NCBI GenBank assembly: GCA_036583965.1
Contig: JAZBQD010000015.1
Span: 85,883,309-85,947,308 of the forward strand
Length of the DNA stretch: 64,000 nt
Reading direction: 5' to 3'
Source: Prunella strophiata
Taxonomy: Eukaryota > Chordata > Aves > Passeriformes > Prunellidae
The notes under the pieces were generated by a model. It worked only from the letters and a program-made list of their open reading frames with translations, searched no databases and was not told the DNA's origin. How positions within the stretch are numbered: position 1 is the stretch's first letter; every line of letters begins with the position of its first letter. Below, in pieces: positions 37,421 to 47,454 of this stretch. The position numbers were made by a program, and so were the translations under genes.

Positions 37421-37852
37421 AGACAACACCGTATTTTTTATGAAAGATCAAAGCATATGTTTGGTTAAAAAAAATGCACGTCCTAAGACATAGGAGCTAC
37501 ACGAAGTCTTGTTGCATGAAAAAGGAGAAACAACATGTGTAGTGTTTTAGCCAGTTGCCTTTGCAAAGGCACATGCCCACATTACACACAGGTGTGTAAT
37601 GAATATGTAAGAAATCTGATTTTTGCATTTATTTTGGAAACAGTTGCATGTGCAGTCACTTCAGTGTTCAGCTTTCTGCTTTGCCTCTACAAATGAGATG
37701 ACAGAGATTTCACAACTTGTGCTTGTCTAGATATCCTCTGAAATTTGGTCTTAAATTTGGTAAATAACTTTCCTGAATTAAGGGTCTTTGACAACCCATG
37801 GACTTCTGTATTTATTTTTAATAGAATGATTGTCTCTTCTCTTGTATGGCTT

Positions 37853-37881
37853 CACACACACACCCACACCCACCCTCACAG
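37853..37881. repeat. CA-rich microsatellite
   Basis: CA repeat interrupted by CCCACA units. Confidence 0.85.
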
Positions 37882-39780
37882 ACCTAGGCTCCCCACTCCC
37901 CCCACTCTGTTCAACTAAATGTATGCTAGAAACTTTGTGAAGGTAAAATATAAATTAGTATTATTCAGACTGACAGGTTATGTTAGACAATATTGTCCTA
38001 TAATTCAAGCTGTGCAGATGCTACCTAGAATGTCAGAATAGCCTCTGCAATCAAAAACTTGATGATTCATGATCTCTGTGTCTTTTAGAGACCCTTTGTA
38101 ACACAGGGCCAGACTGGGAGTTTAAGTTTAGAAGGAGCATTGTTAATCTCAGGATAATTCTTTATTTATATCCTTTCTTTTACGGAGGTTTTCTACTAGG
38201 GTGATTAAAGCATCAAAACCTGCTCTGAGGCCACCTCTATTTCAGGGCTCTAAAGGAACTCACCACTGAATGAAAATCATTTCAGGAACAATTAGAGAGG
38301 AAGGTCCGCATAAATTCTTCCCGTATCCAGGGCATTAGCATCACCCAAGTGTCTCTTGCTTACAGTACGTTGTGACAAAGTAAAAGCTATTTCAGCTGTT
38401 ATTCTGTGATGGCTGTTATTTATGGAACATAAAAGGATACTGAAATACAAAAGGGTTTGAAAAGACCAGGGTAAGATCAGATAAAAAAAAAATGAGAAAG
38501 AAACAGGCATCTTGGGATGGTAACTACCCTGCCATGTACTGACAGGGAGGTTGTATATTTTTAGAATATACTGAAAGGAATGGTGCTTTTACTTAGGTTT
38601 TTATGGTTTACCATGAGATGCAATTTTCTGGCCTTATATGCAGTTGTAACAAAAGTCAGAGAGATTTTATGATAGCTGCCAGAGTTCATAAATGATGGCA
38701 TACACTAAAATATTTATAGAACTGTAAAATCTTGATTTCTCTCTGGTTTAGCAGATGGGGTCCTAAAACTGGTTCCCAGATTGTCACATTTCTTTACCCT
38801 TTGATGACAATGAAGCCTGTTATCACTTTTTTTTCCCCCTCTGGAAAGCAAGTTCACTAGTGTAATCAAGTTCATACTTCTATCCAATTATACACACCAG
38901 GATCTCATGAATTAAGATGTGTCAGCCTGTATAAGATTTGTAATTACTCAAGGCAAAGGGCCTATTGTTAAACACCAGGATCTGAGGAGCCTTGCCATGT
39001 CTCTGACCAATGACCATTGACTCATGTCAGTGTAATTGCTGGTGAAAATCTGCTTCCTGGTAATTAGGCTGCATCCACACAACAGAGATAAATGCTACTT
39101 ATACACCAGAAGTGGTGAACTTAGGTGCTTGTTTGGTGCAAAGCAGCAATATAGCACAGCTATTTGCTTCTCTTCAGGATGCTTTTTTTTGTCCCCAGAG
39201 AAAATGTCTGTAGCACTGCCAAACTCAGCTGTACTTCAGAATGAATACTGATGGTTGGGGTAGAAAAAGAATAAATGATCTCTGAAGCAGAATTTCTCCA
39301 TTGCTGATCAGGATTTACTCTGCATTAAAGGACTTTTCATTAAAATTGAAGATGGTGAATATAAAACATCAAGTAATGTCCCTTCTCTATTGTATTTTCA
39401 CTGAGAGAGCTTCCTAGGCTTTTGCAGATAATCAGTGAATGAACGTGCACTATCCTACATATATACACATTTTGTTGCAATAATTGTCTAAATATTTACA
39501 AGACAGAAAAGCAGAACAGGACCTGGGATTCCATCTCTCCAGAAAAACTGGAAACATCTTCACTGCTGAACTTGGAGTATCAGGCACAATATAAATTAGC
39601 AAAACAGGGAATCAAGAAGGGAGGATCAAGAGAAGTAAAAATGGTGTGATAGATATTTTTTTAAAGCCCACAGCCATCTCAATCTAGTGTCACTTTTCTG
39701 TATTTAAATAAATGCAAAAATCTGAATACCAAAATAATTATGAATCTAAATGCATTTTGGATTTTGGCATATTATGAGTA

Positions 39781-39999
39781 GTATCTACTGGCATTATGCT
39801 TATGGAGGTGGAAGACTTGACAACCAGGCACACATACCTGAATGCCATGGACAATTGCAGCAAGAGTGAATACCCGAGTTCAGAGGTGGGTCTTCTAAAA
39901 GATGCCAGCAAAAAGCACAGCTTCACCAACAAAGCAAACCCATTTGAAATGGCTGAGAATGTCGAAAAGATAATGGGTAGGAGTATTCTGGGATTTTGA
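39781..39999 (+). other. Protein-like ORF of unknown identity
   Basis: The open frame runs from a stop at 39775-39777 to TGA at 39997-39999, with the first ATG at 39796. The middle part (HTYLNAMDNCSKSEYPSSEV, then GLLKDASKKHSFTNKANPFE and MAENVEKIMG) has a natural amino-acid mix and more C/G in third positions than the AT-rich surroundings. A possible donor (ATGG/GTAGGA) follows the 'EKIM' codons at 39976/39977. The possible acceptor on the left (ATTATGAG at about 39771-39778) is weak. It could be a coding exon, an exon of a lost gene copy, or chance. I do not recognise the family. Confidence 0.3.
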
Positions 40000-40346
40000 A
40001 TTATTTGCTTGTTTTGGTTTTTTCATTGTTTTTTTTTTTTTGTTTTGGTTTTCTTTTTAATTTTTTAACACAGAAAGCTTTATTTCTTAGCTTACAGTTT
40101 CTAGCTGCCTGACTCCTCACCTTTTGGGTTTTCTTCTCCTTTGTTTCTATCAGGAGAACAGAAGAACAAATAAATTATAAATAAAAAGAAAGCAGGTTAA
40201 ACACAGAAGTTAGAGAAATATCTCTTATTCAGATTCCATAGGCAGAGCTTTTATGCAAACTGCAGTGATTAGTATTTTCATTTTTGTAGGAAATGTTTAT
40301 TTCTTCAATAAAGTGGTTCTTATTTCCAAAAACACAGCATTTTTTT

Positions 40347-40374
40347 TCTCTCTCTCCCTCTCTCCTTCTCTCTT
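40347..40374 (+). repeat. CT-rich simple repeat
   Basis: Irregular CT/CCCT tract following a short T run. Confidence 0.85.
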
Positions 40375-41347
40375 TTTATGTGTCTCCCAGCACATTTTTG
40401 TCTGAATGTATCCCAGGATTTTTTTTAAATAGGTAGAATAACAATAATAAATAGCAATGTCTCTTTTCATTTAATGGCATTTATGAGAATTATCTTATTG
40501 AGCACTTATAAGTTTTGGTCTATTTGTGTGGATATGAGAATTACTTTAACCAGATGGCCTTATTTAGACATTGTTTTGCTTTAACTTCTACATATGTTAC
40601 CTCACCAGCTTGATTTGAAGTCAGACATTAAGTACTGAAGAATAAGGTATTGAGAAAAGAGCTGGAAATTCATTGACGGCTGCATTGTCAATGGAAACCT
40701 ATCTTTGATATGCTGATCAGTTTGGTTTGGTAGGAAAACCTGAGGCTCTTAATTTCATTTCCATTTTTCTGTTGTCTTTTGGAGGTAGAACATTAGATGA
40801 CAGACAGAATTACATCTGTGGCACAGAATGTGTGCATTTGTGTCTTTCTTATGAAGGAGATGTATGACCACATGAGAACCAAAAATTGGCCCTAAATTTG
40901 CTTGTCAGAGCTTTCAAACATCAGCCAAATAGCACTGATGGTTTGTTTTCTTGGTTTTATTTCTTATTGGAAAGCAGAGTGTGAAGTCTGGATTAGAGCT
41001 GTGGTGCTGTTAGTACGGAATACCTCTTTATCCAGCGGTGGATAGGGGGACATTCTCATCATTAACAGTGAGAGAACTGCAGGAAAAGTAGGAAATGCAT
41101 TTTTCTTTGAGAAAAGGTGGGTTGAGAGGAGTGCTAGTCAGCAAGGCTTCTTTGATGTGGTAAAAGTGAAGACCCATAGAACTAGCTTCTATTTCTTCAA
41201 CTGTGCTTAATTAATTCTTTAGGCATAGACTCTAAGATCATGAACATGTGGATCTGGCACACCTTTTTGATCAATTATGTTCATGTTTGGGCATATGAAC
41301 CTGCAAACCCCAAGCTCTATAGAGTTGCTCTAACTTCAGCAGGCTCT

Positions 41348-41376
41348 CAAAAACAAAAACAAAAACAAAGCAAACA
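41348..41376 (+). repeat. AAAAAC simple repeat
   Basis: About three AAAAAC units followed by A-rich AAC sequence. Confidence 0.85.
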
Positions 41377-42844
41377 AAACTCCCAAACAAAACCCAGCTC
41401 TTTTTTTCTATGCTTGGCTGTGCCCCTACTAAACAGCAAGGAAGCTTCTGTAGAGCTCTTCATTTTTTGCCCCCAAATGTATTCTTCCTGCATCCTAGAT
41501 GCTTGTCTGAAGTTAAGTTGGTTGAACTTAATTTTTAGCCTAAACAAGCTGTTTGGTTTCCCTGAAGAGAAAGCCAGCACTGCCAGATGATGACTTATCC
41601 CATCCTGAAATGCATTTCATATAATTTGCTTAGATTATTTGATGGAAATTCAAGTAATTTGTGTCAAGTAAGAAGAATATTTTTAGCTCTGAGATGTGTT
41701 GGAAAGTCTAAGGTTTAACTTGAAATAATACATGATCTTTTTATCATTCTGGATACCCTGATTGCTGTGCAATTTACTGTGTGGTATTGTTCAGTTGAGG
41801 CATTAGAATAAAGGGTGCTACATATTTGAGCTACTCTGGCACTATTTTTATTGTAAAAATAGATTATGATATTTGGCTTTGTTTCCTTTTTGCCTTGTTT
41901 TGTTTGACCTTTAGTGATTTTCTTCACAGGAAGATATTGATCAATCATGATACTGTATAATAATTGTATATAATAATACTGTATAATGTAGAAAATAAAA
42001 AATATAAGAATAAAGTAGCACATAATATACACTATTCCCTGTGTATAGTTATGGAATATTTGTTAGCAAGCGTAATACCTGCTATCACAGCTTTTGCTTG
42101 ACATAGTTTTGGTAAAAATCTTATGATTTTTGTATAATTTTTAATTTTGATCTGAACACTACTACCTTCAGCCATGAACACACTCAAAAATTATGAAGTG
42201 TCTGGATCTTTCCCAATAACAGATCTATATACATGGAAAAAATACTGGAACCTAAGAAAATTCACAAAAATGTCTGTCATACGCATATAGGTTAAACCAG
42301 AAAAAATACTTTTAAGGTATTCAGACTAATCCTATGGTACTGATTGGGAATACAATGTGCTATTTCACAGGTGGTACGTATAGCTATATTTTTCAGAGTT
42401 AGGTCTAGATGCCTTAGAACAAAATTTTGCATCACATGATTTTTCATACATTTCTGCTTTATGCTTCGAGGTGTGAATTCAGCCCCTGGAGCACGGTGTG
42501 GCAAAAAAAGTGTTTCAGCTTCAGTAGTACAACTGGAAAAGATAATGTGATGAAATGTACTAGACTCTGTGTGTTTAGGTGGTTGTGTGTTCAAAAAGTA
42601 CAGGCGCAGAACACAGGGAATTTTGAGAGAAAAATAGTATTATGAAATGTCATTGTATATCTTGATAGGAATCATTAGCATTATGTAACTGTCAAGCGAG
42701 AAAAACAGTCTGTCAGTCTCCCAGAAAATCCTGAAACATTAGTAAAATTGCTTTACATAGTTTATTGTGGTCCACACAGTATGGAAAATTAAACAAAGTG
42801 CTCTTGCTGTAAGCTAATGAGAAAGTATGAATTGACTAGTGGGC

Positions 42845-42870
42845 ATTTCATCCCATTGGTGGGATGAAAT
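42845..42870. repeat. Perfect hairpin, 11-bp arms
   Basis: ATTTCATCCCA and TGGGATGAAAT are exact reverse complements separated by TTGG. Pairing does not extend beyond the 11 bp, so it is too short for a microRNA precursor. Confidence 0.85.
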
Positions 42871-43538
42871 AGGGTTGGTGCTAGAGCTACTGTATGCTAG
42901 AATTACCATGTTCTTCTCATAACATATTTGTAGGTGGTGAGATACTAAACATGATAGTGAACTTGTCTTAAGCAAAAATTTGAGAGAAAAAACCATACAA
43001 AACCCTGCAAAGTCAGTCATAGGCTTCACAGTTATGGTCAAAAAGTGACTTCAGATTTGGTGGGTAAAACCTTGGTTCCAGTGAAAGTTTTAACATTGAC
43101 CTCAACTGAGATTGAATGCACAGGGAATGCATGCAGCCAGTGACTTCAGAAGTATCCACAACCCCACACAGGAGAGGAAAAAAATTGCCCATATATGTTC
43201 ACCGTGTAACTGATTAAATAAAGTCTCTGGACACTTTTATTTTTAACATGACTAGAGGTGAAGTAATTACATTTCAACCAGCAATGAGGTGAAGCCCTCA
43301 TGCTCAGTCTAAGAGGAAACAAGTTTCCTAGACAGAAGCATCTGATTATTCCAACCATTTTTATATAGTTCAGTAAATCTGTTCTTTTGCTGGAAGTACA
43401 GTCCTTTCTTTGCCAATATTTCCCATCCGTCCCTGGGAAGAGTGCATGGCTGGTAAATCAACACAATTATTATTCTATTCCATAGAACATACAGTGATTT
43501 ACATTTATATGCCAACATTTTCTTCCTTGTTGCCCCAG

Positions 43539-43653
43539 CAAGAGCTGGGAAATGATTTATAAGGATGCAGAAGTGCTGGCACAGATGTTATACAGCCTCA
43601 GCATGTTTGCAGTGCACAGCGTGGCAGACTGTTCTGGAAGAGCTGATGCACAG
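43539..43653 (+). other. Possible exon, 115 nt (unidentified)
   Basis: The segment follows CTTCCTTGTTGCCCCAG, a good pyrimidine-rich acceptor, and ends in CAG/GTAGGG, a fair donor. One frame is open throughout: KSWEMIYKDAEVLAQMLYSL followed by SMFAVHSVADCSGRADAQ. I do not recognise the protein. The flanking DNA is unique. Such chance exon-like segments are expected a few times in a window of this size, so this stays tentative. Confidence 0.2.
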
Positions 43654-44349
43654 GTAGGGCAGGAGGCAGCCTGTGTGCCAGCGGTGCCCTCCCAGCTACT
43701 GCGCGGGGCAAACCCTGGCCCTGCTGCTGGCAAACGTATTTGGCATCCATCTTCCTAACAGGTCATTTCTGCATGCTGCACTTTGGGGAGGAGGATTGTT
43801 TGCTTCTTGTAATTAGTTGCTTCTGTTGAATTTCTAATGGACCTGTGGGCCATAAAAACCTTTCTGTTTTGGAGCAGTTGGCAGCTCCATTTCACGTGTT
43901 TGCTATTTTTTCCCCTCTCTTCCCTGCCCACCAACCCCATAGAGGAGGCTTGGAGGCTGAGTGAATACACAGAATAAAAATGTACTTTGCTATGGAAACT
44001 GTCTTCCTCCTACTTCAGAAAGCTTGGCATGATTGATAAGTTTTGGTTTTGCTTGTAAGTATTATCAGAGCAAATGAAGACTATCAAATCATTAAAATCC
44101 ACATTTCAAATGTTAGCATTCAGGAAAAATAAGCCACTGGAAAGCCAGACTGTGAGCACTGTATTTCCTCTAAAAAAGTCAACTTAAGTAGCTTAAAAAC
44201 ATTTCGTATTTAATGATGTAGTGAAGTATGGGAGTCTACCTAGTCTAACTGCTGCAGTACTGACCCAAATACCTTCTTTTTCTAAGCACTGCCATTCATA
44301 AACCTTGAAGATCTGTGGCTGAGAAGGGCTAGGAGTTGGGGACAAATAT

Positions 44350-44703
44350 GAATCCTGCTACTTTTCCACACTCCTCAGCTTGGAGCCACCTGCAAATCTG
44401 CTGAGACAGCACTTGATCCCTTCATCTACATCATTAATGAAGATATGAAATAACACTGGTCCCAGTGTGGACCCCTGAGAAACACCACTTGTCACAGAAG
44501 TCCTTTGGGACTCTAAGTCATTGACCTCTACTCTCTGGACGTGACCATCCAACCATTTTCTTTACCTTCCAACAGTCCACTCATCAAATCCATCTCTCTC
44601 CAGTTTAGAGGGAAGGATGTCATGGGGAACTGTGTCACAGGCTTTACAGAAGTCCACATAAATGATATCTGTAGCTCCTTCCCTTGTCCTCTGATGTAGT
44701 CAC
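44350..44703 (-). mobile_element. CR1 LINE fragment, reverse-transcriptase palm region
   Basis: The minus-strand translation follows CR1 reverse transcriptase in order. A '[12 protein letters not shown]'-like part (here '[12 protein letters not shown]') is followed by the 'NWLDGR' area (here 'KENGWMVTSRE'), then by SGVSQGSTLGPVLFHIFIND and DVDEGIKCCLSRFAGGSKL. The catalytic FADD is changed to FAGG, so it cannot work. There is at least one frameshift near 44540 ('...GWMVTSRE' and 'MDGHVQRVEVND' are in different frames). The left edge fades near 44350, so the 3' part of the element is missing here. It continues to the right beyond the LTR-like insert at about 45040. Confidence 0.88.
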
Positions 44704-44707
44704 CACC

Positions 44708-44980
44708 GTCCACGCACAAGACAAAACGCAGACAGCATTTCTTGGTGCAAGTGCGGAGACAAAAGACAGTTATGATCTTACTCCTTATAGTTTTAGGAAG
44801 TCCCAGATGTCAGTGGAGTGGTGACGTGCACACCACTCAATGCCACTGACAACTCAACAGTCTCCTTTCACTCTTCCTCCTAAGGAAGAGGCAAACAATA
44901 GTTTATTTACAGAAGTGTGTGAGAAAGTTCTGCACAGAATGGTGCATCAGAAGGTTGAGAACTGTAACAATCAGGCGACA
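44708..44980 (-). mobile_element. LTR-like element, copy B, inserted in CR1
   Basis: The reverse complement aligns with 11536-about 11832 (copy A), sharing TGTCGCC, CCTTCTGATG, TGTGCAGAACTTTCTCACAC, CTGTAAATAA, AGGAGGAAGAG, GACTGTTGAGTTGTC and CTAAAACTATAA-type blocks and ending near TTGTGCG. It sits between two pieces of one CR1 in the same orientation, so it landed in, or replaced part of, an existing CR1. Roughly 130 codons of the expected CR1 frame are absent at this place, so a deletion accompanied or followed the event. The right boundary is uncertain: 44981-45035 is neither clearly CR1 nor clearly in copy A. No clean target duplication was found. Confidence 0.7.
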
Positions 44981-45035
44981 CATGAAGAAGTAAAAAGATC
45001 AGACGTGGACTATGCCTGGTGAAGCTGAGGCTAGA

Positions 45036-45740
45036 ACACTTCCCTGTCCTGGCCTTGATGTCTTAACATAGGTTCTTAGGAGGATTGTCCAAATCTTTCC
45101 CAGGCACCCTGTCCACTTGAGAGGTGTGGGAAGAGAAGTTAACAATGAAGACTGAGGAAGAAAGTGGATGAATACCTCAGGCTTCTCCTCATCCATTGCT
45201 ATGAGATTTTCAGCCCTGTTTTTCAGGTAGGGTTCACATTCTTTGACCTTCCTTTTCTGGTTAACATACCTGTAAAAGCCCTTCCTATTATTCTTTGCAC
45301 CCCTTGCCAGGTTCAATTCCAGTTTTGCCTTGGCCTTCCTCATCCCATCTCTGCACAGCTGTATTTCATCTCTATGCTCTTCCCAGGTCACTTGTCCTAG
45401 CTAAAGCTGTTTATGCATTTACTTCTTTCACTGTAATTTGACCAGCAGGTCCCTACTCAGCCATGGTGGTCTCTTGCCTTCTTTGCCTGATTTCTTGCCC
45501 CTGGGAATTGACAGCTTTTGCAATCTATGAAAGACTTCCTAAAAGATTTGCCAGCTCTGTTCTCTTCCTTGTCCCTAAGGGTAGACTTGCAGGGGATTCT
45601 GCTCACCATCTTTCAGAAGAGCTGGAAGTCTTCTATCCTAAAGTTTAGGGGCCTAACTTTACTCTTTACCTGACACATATTGCTCAGGAGTGCAAACTCC
45701 ACCCGTGCATGATCTGTTGGTGACCAACATATTTGGATAA
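45036..45740 (-). mobile_element. CR1 LINE fragment, end of endonuclease/start of RT region
   Basis: Minus-strand translation of 45230-45391 follows the CR1 linker before the reverse transcriptase: TWEEHRDEIQLCRDGMRKAK, then LELNLARGAKNNRKGFYRYV and NQKRKVKECEP. Farther right (45400-45740) the DNA matches the upstream CR1 part containing the 'SKKSGK..RRPAWLSRDLL' and 'ESWQLFKD' type segments in broken frames (for example CAGCAGGTCCCTACTCAGCC at 45443). Several frameshifts and stops are present. This is the 5'-ward continuation of the fragment at 44350-44703, split by the LTR-like insert. Confidence 0.88.
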
Positions 45741-45762
45741 TAACACTCTCAGGCACATAATG

Positions 45763-45862
45763 TGATTCTTGGGGGGGTCCTGTGCAGGGTCAGGAGCTGG
45801 ACTTCAATGATCCTTCTGAGTCCCTTCAGCATATTCTGTGATTCTCATCTCTGATTCTATGA
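45763..45862 (+). mobile_element. CR1 LINE 3' terminal fragment (opposite orientation)
   Basis: About 100 bp matching the extreme 3' end of a bird CR1 on the + strand: GATTCTTGGG, CCTGTGCAGGGTCAGGAGCT, TCAATGATCCTTCTGAGTCC, then ATATTCTGTGATTCTC and ATTCTATGA tail units. It is a very short 5'-truncated insertion between two minus-strand CR1 pieces. Confidence 0.85.
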
Positions 45863-46012
45863 ACATCTAGCTCCATCTCTCCTGCCATGGTCAGGGACAC
45901 CTTCCACCAAACCAGGTTGCATGAAGACCCATTCAGCCTGGCCTTCAACACTTCCAAGAATAGGGGCACACACAACTTCTCTGGGCAACCTCTTCCAGTG
46001 TCTACTGAGATT
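45863..46012 (-). mobile_element. CR1 LINE 3'-region fragment
   Basis: Minus-strand CR1 3' region: CCTGCCATGGTCAGGGACAC, CACCAAACCAGGTTGCATGA, CAGCCTGGCCTTCAACACTT and CAACTTCTCTGGGCAACCTC. It corresponds to the end of the reverse-transcriptase frame plus 3' untranslated part. Because it lies on the 5' side of the minus-strand RT pieces to its left, it must be a separate insertion, or a rearranged piece, rather than the same copy. Confidence 0.9.
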
Positions 46013-46206
46013 ATTGCTATTAAGTTGATAGGAAAAAAAAAAGTTTCTACATAGGATATAAATCAAGGCAAAATGTTACATTCCTCTCATCAGGAGAATA
46101 AATAGATACATAAAACTGAAGCACGAAAGCAAAGTAATTTTTGAGGAACACTGGTATAAACTTGAGGAGATTAGTCCTCTATGAGTTTCAAAAAACAAGG
46201 GCCTAG

Positions 46207-46230
46207 ATCCCTAGCATTATTGCTAGGGAT
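46207..46230. repeat. Perfect hairpin, 10-bp arms
   Basis: ATCCCTAGCA and TGCTAGGGAT are exact reverse complements with a TTAT loop. Too short for a microRNA precursor, and pairing does not extend outward. Confidence 0.85.
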
Positions 46231-46325
46231 GTTGCTGCTTTAATGCAATGCATCCATTTTAGGCTTGGTAGAGTAGGCTACAAGACTTAAGCACTCAGGT
46301 TTTAAGTAATTTGGTAGAGGAGCAG

Positions 46326-46348
46326 TGATGATGATGATGATGATGATG
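46326..46348 (+). repeat. TGA trinucleotide microsatellite
   Basis: About 7.7 uninterrupted TGA units. Confidence 0.92.
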
Positions 46349-47435
46349 CAAACAAAGGGAGAGAATTATATCTTAGCACAGAAATTATGCTCTACCCTCC
46401 CAGAGTCAAACTCCTGCAACGACTTTGTGGTTAGAACATAGGGAAGAACTTTAGCCCACATGGAGATGAAATTAAATAATGCAACAAGGATGGGCTCATA
46501 TTTGGGGCAAATCCCCTCCCTCTCAACTATGTACAATGCCACCACAGGTGGTAGATTTTGTGCACTTATATTAGGACTAATATTTTCTTTCTGATGGCTG
46601 GGTATAGTGAGTAAAATGGGCTTTAGTGACTCCCCATGGTAGTAAATAACCTCCTGTGGGTCCTCTAAAATACCCCAACTCCTTCATTCAGCACTGAGAG
46701 ATCTCCAAACACTTAGTTCATAAACAACCCAAGCATTTTAACCACTTTCCTCCTTCTCCCAGGGGATGTTCTTGGCTTGTGTTCTCTCCCTTTATTACAG
46801 CTTTAATCTTACTGATGTGAACTGGGACTTGTTTACATTTTTATTTTTAAAGGGTTTTTTTGTGTACGTGTATGTGCAAATGCATGCACTAAAGATCTAA
46901 ATTGACAGATGCCTTTTTGTAGGACTGAAATGACATATCTAAGTTTTACTGCTCTCTTCCCTGTATTTGCATTTTTAATTACTTGCATCATATTTTATTA
47001 GTGTGTTACCTGATGAAGAATTTCAACTAATTAATTTCACCTGGAATTATATGTAGGTATATGAAAAATTATTCTCGGCCATTTGTGGAGACCAGCTGTG
47101 TGTTAAGACTATCTGGTCCCCATCTGAAAGATTAAAGAAAAAAAAGTAATCAAGAGCAAACAGCTGATTGTAAAACCTAGTCCCTTTTCTTCTCAAGCCC
47201 TAAAGATATTATTATTGGCAGATATCCTTTATTGCTCACCCTATATACTACACATTAACTCAGAACTTTGTTCTAACTGAACATCATTCAGTTAGATGAC
47301 TTCTTCTTCAACCATTTGCACCCTTAATTTGTAGTAAAGCTAATAGTTTACCATATATAATGTCTACCCATATATAAAGACTGGTTTATTTCCATTCCAG
47401 CATTGTTCACAGAGGTATAACTTCTCTTTGACCAG

Positions 47436-47454
47436 TTTTTTTTTTTTTTTTTTT
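47436..47454 (+). repeat. Poly(T) run, 19 bases
   Basis: Uninterrupted T homopolymer without an attached element body. Confidence 0.9.

Larger units (their letters stand above)
37076..44349. other. Unique non-coding stretch with simple repeats
   Basis: No gene recognised with confidence. It holds an inverted repeat (37385-37420), a CA/CCCACA-rich tract (37853-37881), a T-rich tract (40011-40070), a CT-rich tract (40347-40374), an AAAAAC repeat (41348-41376), a hairpin (42845-42870), and two protein-like segments (39781-39999 and 43539-43653), all listed separately. The block at about 38300-38430 has retained CpGs and could be a conserved element, but evidence is thin. Confidence 0.55.
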
